Part shown: positions 34,465 through 42,544 of the stretch, piece after piece
Numbering within the stretch: position 1 is the first letter of the stretch
Layout: every line of letters begins with the position of its first letter
DNA from: Sediminibacillus halophilus
GTDB taxonomy: Bacteria; Bacillota; Bacilli; Bacillales; Amphibacillaceae
NCBI RefSeq assembly: GCF_900103695.1
Contig: NZ_FNHF01000005.1
Location: 18,711-82,710 of the forward strand
Direction of reading: 5' to 3'
DNA length: 64,000 bases
The notes under the pieces: generated by a model
What the model saw: only the letters and a program-made list of their open reading frames with translations
Database searches by the model: none
What the model was told of the DNA's origin: nothing
Position numbers and translations under genes: made by a program

Positions 34465-35586
34465 GTGAACACGACAAATTTGACGATTAAACCGACAATG
34501 CGCATCCAGGCCTTTTATCTTTTTTTTATTATGAACAGCATTCAGACCGGTTCTGGTATCATGGGAGTGCCCCGCTACATTTTCATGGAGGCTAGACAGG
34601 ATGCCTGGATTTCCGTACTGATTGCCGGATTGCTTGTCCATCTCGTAATGGCGGCGATGTTCGCTATTATGAATCATTATGAGAATACCGACGTCTTGGG
34701 CGTACAAACCGATTTGTTCGGAAAGTGGATTGCTAAGCTGCTCGGTACCATTTACATTATTTATTTCTTTTTTGTACTGTTAAGCGTGACAATGGACTAT
34801 ATTCAGGTAGTACAAACCTTTATTTTTCCCAGGATGAGCGCCTGGGTACTAAGTCTGGTATTGATATTGCTGATTGTATATGCCGTGATGAGCGGTCTTC
34901 GGGTTGCCGTAGGGATAACCTTTATTTTCTTCTTTCTGTCTTTATGGCTGCTCATCTTTTTATATAAATCCATTGCCTATATGGAAATCACCCATTTTCA
35001 ACCGCTGCTGGAAGCATCCCCTTCAGAATTGCTGCGTGGTGCACGCCACACGTCTTATTCCTATCTTGGTATAGAAATTCTGTTTTTCATTTACCCGTTT
35101 ATTTCCAATAAGGAAAAAGCCAAGCTTCCCGCCCATTTAGGACTGGCGCTTACTACTTTTTTTATTTTACTGGTGACCGTCATCAGCATAGGCTATTTCA
35201 GTCCTGGAGAGCTGCCGGAACAGGTATGGCCCGTACTCGTCTTGTTCAAAATCGTGGAATACTCGGTTATCGGCCGTTTCGATGTACTAGTCGTCACAGA
35301 ATGGATGATGGTCATCCTACCGAATATGATTCTACTTACCTGGATAATAACTTATATAACCAAGCGGCTCTACCACGTTCAACAGCGCAAAGTACTGTAT
35401 GTAGTTGCTGTACTGTTACTTATCGGTGCTGGCATCACCAAACATGAATATTTCATTCTGCAAATCATTGACACCGTGGCAGCAACCGGTTTCTGGGTTG
35501 CTTTCGTCTATCCATTAGTACTCCTGCCACTCGTTTGGATGAAAAGTAAATGGAAGAGACGCAAAAGGGGAGGTGCCAAAACGTGA
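34465..35586 (+). CDS. Spore germination receptor subunit B (GerB/GerKB permease)
   Basis: A membrane protein of 373 residues with ten predicted helices, of the amino acid/polyamine/organocation transporter superfamily. The B subunit of germinant receptors forms the ligand site. The opening segment AFYLFFIMNSIQTGSGIMG is typical, as is the downstream LLGTIYIIYFFFVLL. The start is GTG with TTAGGGGG ahead, 11 bp after the A gene. It overlaps the C gene by 4 bp. Confidence 0.93.
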   Translation: MNTTNLTIKPTMRIQAFYLFFIMNSIQTGSGIMGVPRYIFMEARQDAWISVLIAGLLVHLVMAAMFAIMNHYENTDVLGVQTDLFGKWIAKLLGTIYIIYFFFVLLSVTMDYIQVVQTFIFPRMSAWVLSLVLILLIVYAVMSGLRVAVGITFIFFFLSLWLLIFLYKSIAYMEITHFQPLLEASPSELLRGARHTSYSYLGIEILFFIYPFISNKEKAKLPAHLGLALTTFFILLVTVISIGYFSPGELPEQVWPVLVLFKIVEYSVIGRFDVLVVTEWMMVILPNMILLTWIITYITKRLYHVQQRKVLYVVAVLLLIGAGITKHEYFILQIIDTVAATGFWVAFVYPLVLLPLVWMKSKWKRRKRGGAKT

Positions 35587-36710
35587 AACGGTTAATCTTT
35601 GTTTGTTTTTGCCTGCTGCTGTCGGCTGGGTGTGCGCCTACTTACCCGATTGAACGGCTCGGAATCATCAACACAATCGGGATAGATTCCGATAGTCAGG
35701 ACAGCCAGGCACTAAACGCCACTTATGTTTATTTTCAATTCGATCCCAATGCGAAAAATATTAATGAAATTGTATCCTCCAAAGCTAAAACCTTAAAGGG
35801 AACACGGGAGAAAGCCAATGTCAAATCTAATTTCCAACTCGTTCCAGGAAAGCTTCGCGTATTAATGATGGGTAGACCGCTGGCTGAGAAAGGAGTTGCC
35901 AGCATTCTCGATACACTCGTTCGCGATGCGAAAATAACCGATACGATGTATTTGGCAGTTGCTGACAGTGCAGCAGGAAATGTATTATCAGAAGTATTCC
36001 AGCGAAGTACAACCAACGTCGGAACCCATTTATACCAGTTGATCGATACGAATGTCGATCAGGAAATTTTGATTCGGACCACGTTAAGGGATTTCATGCA
36101 TAAGTATTATGACATCGGGAACGATCCGGTTCTTCCGCTGATCAGCGTGGTTGAGCATATGCCGAGTATTGAACGGATGGCGCTGTTTCGCGATGAAACA
36201 TATGCGGGAGATATATCCGTCGAAGAAGGATTTTTTATTAAACTGCTATCAGGACGTTACCAAGCCGGCCGCCTGGAACTTTCATTGCCCATTGATGAAT
36301 TTGAAAATATACGACAAAAAGATACTGACCAACGGGAAGAAGACTCGTTGTTCCTTTCGCTGAGTGATCTGCGCAGCCATAACTCAATAAAATTGGTCTC
36401 AAAAAAGGAAGTGCGGTTCCAATCCGATATTAAGGTACAGGCAAGAATAATGGAAATCTCCGAACAGCTAGAACTAGATAAAGAAGAAGTCGTGAAAAAG
36501 TTGGAAAAAGTCATCCAAAAGGATATGGAACGGCAAATCAACCAGTTACTCGATAAATTTCGGGAACTGAAGGTTGATCCGATTGGTTTCGGCAGCATCT
36601 ATAATGCAAAGCACCCGATCACCCAGGAAGAATGGCGCAAACTTTTGTCAGAAATGAAGTTGGACCTGAACCTCAACGTCAATATCATCCGTCAGGGAAT
36701 CATCGATTAA
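35583..36710 (+). CDS. Spore germination receptor subunit C (GerC lipoprotein)
   Basis: A lipoprotein of 375 residues (signal peptide ending LLSAGC) anchored to the outer face of the spore inner membrane. GerC family features include the early PIERLGIINTIGIDS segment and the C-terminal KLEKVIQKDMERQINQLL helix with DPIGFGSIYNAKHP. I chose GTG 35583 because GGGGAGGTG precedes it; the frame is open further upstream inside the B gene. In many homologues the early segment reads W-D-R/Q; here it is lost (PTYPIERLG). Confidence 0.92.
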   Translation: MKRLIFVCFCLLLSAGCAPTYPIERLGIINTIGIDSDSQDSQALNATYVYFQFDPNAKNINEIVSSKAKTLKGTREKANVKSNFQLVPGKLRVLMMGRPLAEKGVASILDTLVRDAKITDTMYLAVADSAAGNVLSEVFQRSTTNVGTHLYQLIDTNVDQEILIRTTLRDFMHKYYDIGNDPVLPLISVVEHMPSIERMALFRDETYAGDISVEEGFFIKLLSGRYQAGRLELSLPIDEFENIRQKDTDQREEDSLFLSLSDLRSHNSIKLVSKKEVRFQSDIKVQARIMEISEQLELDKEEVVKKLEKVIQKDMERQINQLLDKFRELKVDPIGFGSIYNAKHPITQEEWRKLLSEMKLDLNLNVNIIRQGIID

Positions 36711-36741
36711 AAAACAGCGGGTATCTCACCCGCTGTTTTCG
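36708..36741. terminator. Bidirectional terminator
   Basis: AAAACAGCGGGT and ACCCGCTGTTTT pair over five bases between the ger operon and the aldo/keto reductase gene. Confidence 0.88.
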
Positions 36742-36742
36742 T

Positions 36743-37570
36743 TTATCCATAATTAAAATGATCCGGATGTGCACCAAGCCGATAGTCTTGATCCAAACCG
36801 TCTATTCTTTCCATGTCTGTGCCGGAAAGCTCAAAATCAAAAATAGCTGCGTTTTCTCGTTGTCTGCTTGCACGGGTAGACTTCGGAATAATGACCGTCC
36901 CGTTCTGGTAATGCCAGCGGAGAATAATTTGGGCAGCGGTTTTCCCATACGTTTCTGCCAGTTCACAAAGCAGCGGCTCATCCAAATAGGTTCCTTTTCC
37001 AATCGGTGACCAAGCTTCCACTATAATTCCCTGGTCACGGCAGAACTTTCTTGTTTCGATTTGGGCCAGTTTTGGATGATGTTCAATCTGATTGATCATC
37101 GGTTTGATTTCCGCATCGCGAAGCAGATCGTCCAAATGATGCGTCAAAAAGTTGCTCACCCCAATAGCACGAGCTTGGCCGTCGCGATACACCTTCTCCA
37201 AAGCACGCCATGTATCCTTGTATTTGTTAGGTACTGGCCAATGAATCAGATACAAATCGATATAATCTGTCCCTAGCTTTGTCAGACTTCGATTAAATGC
37301 TTCCAGCGTTTCCGTAAAACCTTGTTCGTTGTTCCATACTTTTGTGGTAATAAAGATTTCCTCCCGGGGGATTCCGCTGTCTTTCACAGCGCGCCCGACC
37401 CCCTCTTCATTTTGATAAAATGAAGCCGTGTCGATATGGCGATAGCCGATTTCCAAGGCAGATTTGACTGATTCATATACCTGCTCGCCTTCTTCGACTT
37501 TGTACACACCAAGACCAACCGAAGGAATTTCCACGCCGTTGTGCAACTTTGTCATTGTTTTCAATCCCAT
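36743..37570 (-). CDS. Aldo/keto reductase (YvgN/YtbE group)
   Basis: An NADPH-dependent reductase of 275 residues with the (beta/alpha)8 fold. The tetrad is visible as HIDTASFY (Asp and Tyr), FITTKVWN (Lys) and YLIHWP (His); IIPKSTRASRQRENAAIFDF binds the cofactor. Bacillus relatives reduce methylglyoxal and other aldehydes. Two upstream starts are possible; the family N-terminus (MTKLHNGVEIPSVGLG) begins five codons in. It is a single gene. Confidence 0.92.
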   Translation of the reverse strand: MGLKTMTKLHNGVEIPSVGLGVYKVEEGEQVYESVKSALEIGYRHIDTASFYQNEEGVGRAVKDSGIPREEIFITTKVWNNEQGFTETLEAFNRSLTKLGTDYIDLYLIHWPVPNKYKDTWRALEKVYRDGQARAIGVSNFLTHHLDDLLRDAEIKPMINQIEHHPKLAQIETRKFCRDQGIIVEAWSPIGKGTYLDEPLLCELAETYGKTAAQIILRWHYQNGTVIIPKSTRASRQRENAAIFDFELSGTDMERIDGLDQDYRLGAHPDHFNYG

Positions 37571-37661
37571 TTGTTAACCCCTTCCTATGTTAGACTGCTT
37601 CTGCTTTCATTCTACCGAAGCAGGAACAGGAAGAAAAGAAACATGAATCGTCTTTTTACAA

Positions 37662-37702
37662 CAAAAAAGCTTGCAAGAAACCTTAAAGGTTCCCTGCAAG
37701 CC
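37662..37702 (-). terminator. Terminator of opu operon
   Basis: GGCTTGCAGGGAACC and GGTTTCTTGCAAGC pair on the minus strand, followed by TTTTTT. Confidence 0.85.
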
Positions 37703-37742
37703 ACCATTCCTTCCGTACTAATAGAATCATTCTTTCACGTAA

Positions 37743-38954
37743 TCAGCCGTGATATTCTGTGCTTTCATTAACGTCTTCCGCGACAAGACCAGACAATACA
37801 TGGACACGTAGGATGAAACCTTCCAATCTGCCATTCCCGCTCGTCACTGCCAGCGGATATTTGGATTCGAGCGCCTTTGGAATGATGTCATTGACATACT
37901 CTTCCTTAGTGACGGTTGTTACGTCTGTACTGAGCACATCTTCCAGGCTTTTCTTTTCCTTGATACCTTCAATGGCATCATCGATTGTAACAATACCTTG
38001 CAAGCTCCTGCTGCGGTCGACAACAAAGACGCTGGATATACCGTTCTCCTCCATCTCTTTAATAGCAACCTTTAAGCCATCTTTCAAGGAGACAAGGGCG
38101 TTCGGCTTGATCATAACATTTTCAGCCTGAAGAATTTTCGAGCGGTCGATATCTTTAATGAAATCAGATATATAATCATTAGCCGGGCTTTCCAAAATGG
38201 TCTCCGGCGTACCGATTTGCACGACCTTCCCGTCCTTCATGACCGCTACCCGGTCACCAAGCTTGAATGCTTCGTTAACATCATGTGTGATAAATATAAT
38301 GGTCTTTTTGAGACGTTCCTGGATATCCAACAGTTCCAGTTGCATCTCCCTTCTAATTAAAGGATCCAAAGCACTGAACGGTTCATCCATCAACAGGATA
38401 TCCGGATCATTGGCCAGGGCTCTAGCCAGGCCGACACGTTGCTGCATACCGCCGGAGAGCTCATCGGGATACTTGTCCTCATAGCCTTTTAGTCCGACTA
38501 CTTCCAGATTTTCTCTGGCAATTTGTTGTCTCTTTTCCTTAGAAACATTTTTGATTTCCAGTCCATACTCGATATTTTCCAATACCGTACGATGATCAAA
38601 CAACCCGAAGTGCTGAAAAACCATGGCGATTTTATTCTGGCGGAATTTTTTTAATTGGGATGAATTGTATTCAATGATATTTTCTCCATCTACATAGATC
38701 GAACCATCAGTCGGTTTATTCAAGAGGTTAAAGCAGCGAATCAGCGTTGATTTCCCGCTTCCCGACAGCCCCATGATCACGAAGATTTCCCCTTCTTCAA
38801 TTTCCATCGAAGCGTCATAAACACCGACAGTATGCCCCGTCTCCTCGAGTATTTCCGCTTTCGATTTACCGCTCTTCACCTGTGGAATTACCGATTTCGG
38901 TTTGGAACCAAAAATCTTGGAAACGTGGTCGATTTTCACTTTAATGTTCGCCAT
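37743..38954 (-). CDS. opuAA: Glycine betaine ABC transporter, ATPase with CBS domains
   Basis: A cytoplasmic ATPase of 403 residues that powers osmoprotectant uptake. Walker [10 protein letters not shown], signature [10 protein letters not shown] and Walker [15 protein letters not shown] are present. Residues about 275-400 form two CBS domains, the ionic-strength or nucleotide sensing module of OpuA/ProV-type transporters. Its ATG overlaps the permease stop (TAATG). It is the last gene of the operon. Confidence 0.95.
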   Translation of the reverse strand: MANIKVKIDHVSKIFGSKPKSVIPQVKSGKSKAEILEETGHTVGVYDASMEIEEGEIFVIMGLSGSGKSTLIRCFNLLNKPTDGSIYVDGENIIEYNSSQLKKFRQNKIAMVFQHFGLFDHRTVLENIEYGLEIKNVSKEKRQQIARENLEVVGLKGYEDKYPDELSGGMQQRVGLARALANDPDILLMDEPFSALDPLIRREMQLELLDIQERLKKTIIFITHDVNEAFKLGDRVAVMKDGKVVQIGTPETILESPANDYISDFIKDIDRSKILQAENVMIKPNALVSLKDGLKVAIKEMEENGISSVFVVDRSRSLQGIVTIDDAIEGIKEKKSLEDVLSTDVTTVTKEEYVNDIIPKALESKYPLAVTSGNGRLEGFILRVHVLSGLVAEDVNESTEYHG

Positions 38955-39817
38955 TAATTCGCCCTCCTATGCTTCTGGAACCGATCGGCTACGCCGCCGG
39001 TGACACGGTCGATAATAATTGCCAGGAACACAATACTGATACCAGCTTCAAATCCAAGCGCTATATCGATCCGGTTAATCGAAATCAAGACCTGTTCCCC
39101 CAAACCTTGCGCACCAACCATCGAGGCGATTACGACCATTGCAAGCGCCATCATCGTCGTCTGATTGACCCCGGCCATAATCGTCGGCAAGGCCTGTGGC
39201 AGCTGGACTTTGGTCAACATTTGCCATCTGGAAGATCCAAACGACTGAGCTGATTCGACTACTTCCGGATCCACGCCTCGTATCGCCAGTTCTGTCAACC
39301 GGATAACCGGCGGCAGTGCATAAATTAATGTGGCGAAAATAGCCGATACATTCCCTAGACCAAAGAAAAAGATGGCAGGAATCAGGTAAACAAAACTCGG
39401 CATCGTCTGCATCGCATCCAGTATCGGACGCATTACCGTAGAAAACCCTTTGCTAAAGGCCATCCAGACGCCCAGGGGAATACCAATAATCAAACAAATA
39501 AGAACGGCAGACAGCACAATCGATATCGTCATCATCATTTCTTCCCATAAGCCGAAGGTTCCGACTAAAAAAATAAAGAAAGTGTAAAGCAATCCAGACC
39601 AAAGAGATTTAAAATACCAGCCAAGTAAAAAGATAAGAACAAGGAATAACCACCACGGCAAAAAATCTAAGAATGCTTCGATACCATTGATTGTCCGGGA
39701 CGATATAAAAAAGATAAAATCAAACAAACCCGACAGGGCGTTGTCCAGGAAATCGACAAAATCAGAAACATAGTCACCTAAATGACTTTGAATATCTGGA
39801 AAATCATTCATCGGCAC
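38954..39817 (-). CDS. opuAB: Glycine betaine ABC transporter, permease
   Basis: A membrane protein of 287 residues of the OpuAB/ProW family. The EAA-like loop (VDPEVVESAQSFGSSRWQMLTKVQLPQALP, given in part as ESAQSFGSSRWQMLTKVQLP) and helices such as WLFLVLIFLLGWYF are typical. The start is GTG 39815-39817, or the ATG two codons later. A hairpin lies between the ribosome binding site and the start (39818-39835). Confidence 0.94.
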   Translation of the reverse strand: MPMNDFPDIQSHLGDYVSDFVDFLDNALSGLFDFIFFISSRTINGIEAFLDFLPWWLFLVLIFLLGWYFKSLWSGLLYTFFIFLVGTFGLWEEMMMTISIVLSAVLICLIIGIPLGVWMAFSKGFSTVMRPILDAMQTMPSFVYLIPAIFFFGLGNVSAIFATLIYALPPVIRLTELAIRGVDPEVVESAQSFGSSRWQMLTKVQLPQALPTIMAGVNQTTMMALAMVVIASMVGAQGLGEQVLISINRIDIALGFEAGISIVFLAIIIDRVTGGVADRFQKHRRAN

Positions 39818-39845
39818 AACTGCTGTTCAGCAGTTTTTTCACCTC
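39818..39845 (-). promoter_or_regulatory. Hairpin between ribosome binding site and opuAB start
   Basis: GAGGTG (39840-39845) is the only good ribosome binding site but stands about 22 nt before the GTG. In between, AACTGCTG and CAGCAGTT form an 8-bp stem. If the stem forms, the site comes to about 4 nt from the GTG (about 10 nt from the ATG two codons on). Confidence 0.5.
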
Positions 39846-39897
39846 ACCTATTTGTTTTTTTGTGCAAGTTTCATCGATTACTTGTCTTTGAAACCGA

Positions 39898-39987
39898 AAG
39901 TAGCTGACCGATTCCGGCCAGCTAATGACAGAAACCGACTGCCGCTTTTTGTGAGAGCAGCCGGTTTACACATGGTCAGCAGCTACT
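39898..39987 (-). promoter_or_regulatory. Nested stem-loops between opuAC and opuAB
   Basis: An outer pair AGTAGCTG/CAGCTACT-GGTC and an inner pair AAACCGGCTGC/GGCAGTCGGTTT fold directly after the opuAC stop. There is no long T run, so it is more likely an RNA-stability or partial-termination element that keeps binding-protein mRNA higher than the rest. Confidence 0.5.
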
Positions 39988-41000
39988 TAAAGTGCTTCTT
40001 TTACTTTTTCTGCCACGTCCTCTGGCACCCATTCCGTCCAAAGGTCTTCGTGTTCATTCATCCACCATTCAGCAGCTTCGTCTGCCGATGCATCGTTTTC
40101 ATTCATGTAGGTCAATGCTTCCTCCGTCAAGGCACTGCTTGTTTCATAGTTACTTAAAAACTCGACAACTTCAGGTGCCTGGTCTGGAAGATTCTTATGC
40201 ACACCAACGACTACATCATTTGGCGGGAACTCGGTTCCTCTTGTTTCATTCCATGTTTCTTCATCATAAGCCGGCTCTTCAAGCTTCGTCAGGTCGTACA
40301 TTGCCGTGACAGCTGTTGGAGACCAGTAGTAACCTACCCAAGGTTCACCGGATTCGTAAGCATCAGCTAGTGACGTAACGATTGCTGCATCAGAACCTGG
40401 CATGAAATTGTTCATTGTTTCGTCCAATCCATATGTTTCAAACTTCTGGTCGATTTGTTCGGCTACCGCCCAGCCGCTCGGCGCATTCAAAATCCGGCCT
40501 CTTCCGGGATCTTCCGGGTCTTCAAACACATCCGGGTAGTTTTTCAGATCTTCTACTGTTTTTAAGTCAGGTGCCATTGGTTCAATGCCTCGTTCCTCAT
40601 CCCCTTCAATTACGTAGGTAGGAACATAAAGACCTTGCTGGTTGTCATCGAAGTTTGTCGATACTTTCTCTATATCGCCGGAATCAATTGCTTCTTCGTA
40701 GACTTCTTTCACATTATCGGTCCATATTTCCATGTAAGCATTGATATCGCCTTCACGAAGGCCTTGCAATGTAGCGGCCGTTGACCCAGGTGTGACCTCC
40801 GTGTCGTAACCATAACCGTTTTCAATAATCTTTTGCGCTACACTATTATGGAACCGAATGCTATCCCATCCGGCGTCGGCAAGTACAATCGTATCAATGC
40901 TTCCTTCTCCACCGGAATCACTTTCCGAGCTATCAGAGCCACCACAGGCAGCTAAGAACACAAGTAAACTTGCCATCAATAAAAATAATAATTTTTTCAT
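39987..41000 (-). CDS. opuAC: Glycine betaine-binding lipoprotein
   Basis: A substrate-binding lipoprotein of 337 residues (lipobox LAAC followed by GGSDSSESDSGG linker). The OpuAC/ProX fold is shown by IVLADAGWDSIRFHNSVAQ, TPGSTAATLQGLREGDINAYMEIWTDN and GEPWVGYYWSPTAVTA (each in part). Tryptophans for the betaine box are present. I chose ATG 41000 because AAAGGGGTAAAG precedes it. It is the first gene of the operon, unlike B. subtilis opuA, where the binding protein comes last. Confidence 0.94.
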   Translation of the reverse strand: MKKLLFLLMASLLVFLAACGGSDSSESDSGGEGSIDTIVLADAGWDSIRFHNSVAQKIIENGYGYDTEVTPGSTAATLQGLREGDINAYMEIWTDNVKEVYEEAIDSGDIEKVSTNFDDNQQGLYVPTYVIEGDEERGIEPMAPDLKTVEDLKNYPDVFEDPEDPGRGRILNAPSGWAVAEQIDQKFETYGLDETMNNFMPGSDAAIVTSLADAYESGEPWVGYYWSPTAVTAMYDLTKLEEPAYDEETWNETRGTEFPPNDVVVGVHKNLPDQAPEVVEFLSNYETSSALTEEALTYMNENDASADEAAEWWMNEHEDLWTEWVPEDVAEKVKEAL

Positions 41001-41226
41001 CAACTTTACCCCTTTTTGGTTATTTTTTACTCGTTCATGCAACATCCAGGCATGTTAATTTTATAGTTCGGTTTTTAAACAGCGCATTCCCTCCGGGCAG
41101 ACAAATACAGCAGGTAAAAATAGACCCGCTAGAATGACTTAAAACAACATAAAAGCTGGCACACCATATGAAGCGTAATACAACATTTTTGTAATCTTCA
41201 GAGAATATAAAATGCGGAGGACGAAC

Positions 41227-41376
41227 ATGCTTTCTTCAGGAGACAGTGAAGAATATAAATGTGTTGAAATGGCGTCATTCAAACAACACACATTTCCAAA
41301 TCATAAAATTAAAATGCCGTCAATGGACAACATATTCCATTCTATCCGAACCAAACAGAAAACCCAAACCGGCTAG
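41227..41376 (+). CDS. Possible small protein of 49 residues
   Basis: ATG follows GGAGG by 6 nt, and a TATAAA box lies 16 bp further upstream (41206-41211) without a good -35. The product is hydrophilic (starts MLSSGDSEEYKC, ends RTKQKTQTG) and not recognised. It sits in the 540-bp gap between opuAC and the zinc-ribbon membrane protein. It could be a chance ORF. Confidence 0.35.
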   Translation: MLSSGDSEEYKCVEMASFKQHTFPNHKIKMPSMDNIFHSIRTKQKTQTG

Positions 41377-41477
41377 AAGGTACTAATTAACGAAGAGTGT
41401 CGAAGGATGTCGGTTGTGGGCAAATAAAGGGAGTTTTTAGCGTTTTTGTTAGATATGCTCGATTTTTCAGCCAATTC

Positions 41478-41517
41478 AGGGTAAAAAGCAAAATCCATTC
41501 TTTACTTTTTACCCTGT
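41478..41517. terminator. Inverted repeat near 3' end of zinc-ribbon membrane protein gene
   Basis: CAGGGTAAAAAG and CTTTTTACCCTG are perfect 12-bp arms separated by 16 bp. There is no clear T run, so use as a terminator is uncertain. Confidence 0.4.
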
Positions 41518-41541
41518 CTGCCCCTGCACTAAACCTGGTAT

Positions 41542-41871
41542 TTAAGCAGGTACTTTTCTTTCAAATCCGATTAGGGCAGCGAGTCGAATCAAGACACGAT
41601 ACAAAGCAAGAAAGCCGATCAAGCTTCCTGCAAGGCCCCAAGTATCCGTCAGAAGCAGCCATCCGGCCAACACAGCCATGATTGCAGCCGTTATATTCCC
41701 AGCTGGTCCGTTCAACGGTGTCCAGCTGTTATAAATGGTCGACGACTCCTTTTCCACTTCCTCAAAACAAACGTAATGGTATGGACGAACCCGCAGCCAA
41801 TTGGAGGCTGTTACCAACTGGTCCCTTTTTTCTATTGGTTTCCCGCAATAGTGGCATATTATCGGTTTCAT
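41542..41871 (-). CDS. Small membrane protein with zinc-ribbon-like N-terminus
   Basis: A protein of 109 residues. The N-terminus has CHYCGKPI and a later HYVCFEEVEKE, which could form a Cys3His zinc site; two membrane helices follow (about 61-80 and 83-101). I do not recognise the family. It stands alone upstream of, and divergent from, the MarR/MMPL pair. Confidence 0.7.
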   Translation of the reverse strand: MKPIICHYCGKPIEKRDQLVTASNWLRVRPYHYVCFEEVEKESSTIYNSWTPLNGPAGNITAAIMAVLAGWLLLTDTWGLAGSLIGFLALYRVLIRLAALIGFERKVPA

Positions 41872-42058
41872 GGTATTCCCTCATTCTGTACAGTTTTCTA
41901 TATTATAACGGAATAACCTGATGCTTGTCCTTCAAGCGGCCGATTTATCCCATACATTTTTTGTTGCCAATCAGTTGCTTTTTCCAAGAAATCGTGTTTA
42001 AATATTGTTCAATCATCAAACTATTCACCCATCAAACCATTTAAAAGGAAGTGAAAAT

Positions 42059-42499
42059 GTGCAGGATAAAGAACTCAATGATTTGATTGATATGTACACT
42101 TCTGCAATGAATGAAGTCAATCGCAGAGTCAATATATTAATGAATGAGCAGGTTCATCAAGAGTTGACGTCCGACCAATTCGGCACGCTGCGCTTCGTGC
42201 ATAAAAATCAACCGTGCACCAGTTCAGACATTGCCGATGAATTTTCCATCGGGAAAAGCGCGGTCACCGCTCAAGTCAACCGCCTAGTCGAACGCGGTTT
42301 CATCAATCGGGAAAGAGATGCAAACGACCGCAGAATTGTTTACTTAACATTGACCGATTCCGGGATCCGTACCATGAACCAAGGCTTAGTAAAGCTGTAT
42401 GAGGTTCTTGGAGAAATTCTTTCTGAATTTAATCCAGAGGAAATCGGACAATTCATTCAAACACTGGATAAGCTAGTGCAGATTCTCAGAAAAAAGTAA
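42059..42499 (+). CDS. MarR-family transcriptional regulator (YdgG-like)
   Basis: A winged-helix regulator of 146 residues: TSDQFGTLRFVH, the recognition region SSDIADEFSIGKSAVTAQVNRLVERGF, and the wing RERDANDRRIVYLTLT (given in parts). I chose GTG 42059, 7 nt after AAGGAAG; the frame is open upstream but begins in a region with repeated CATCAAAC motifs (42014 and 42031), which may be an operator. The next gene is an MMPL exporter, the same pairing as ydgG-ydgH of B. subtilis, so it probably represses itself and the exporter. Confidence 0.88.
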   Translation: MQDKELNDLIDMYTSAMNEVNRRVNILMNEQVHQELTSDQFGTLRFVHKNQPCTSSDIADEFSIGKSAVTAQVNRLVERGFINRERDANDRRIVYLTLTDSGIRTMNQGLVKLYEVLGEILSEFNPEEIGQFIQTLDKLVQILRKK

Positions 42500-42544
42500 C
42501 ACATGTACTTCAAGCAAAAATAGACTTTATAAGGAGTTCGTATA

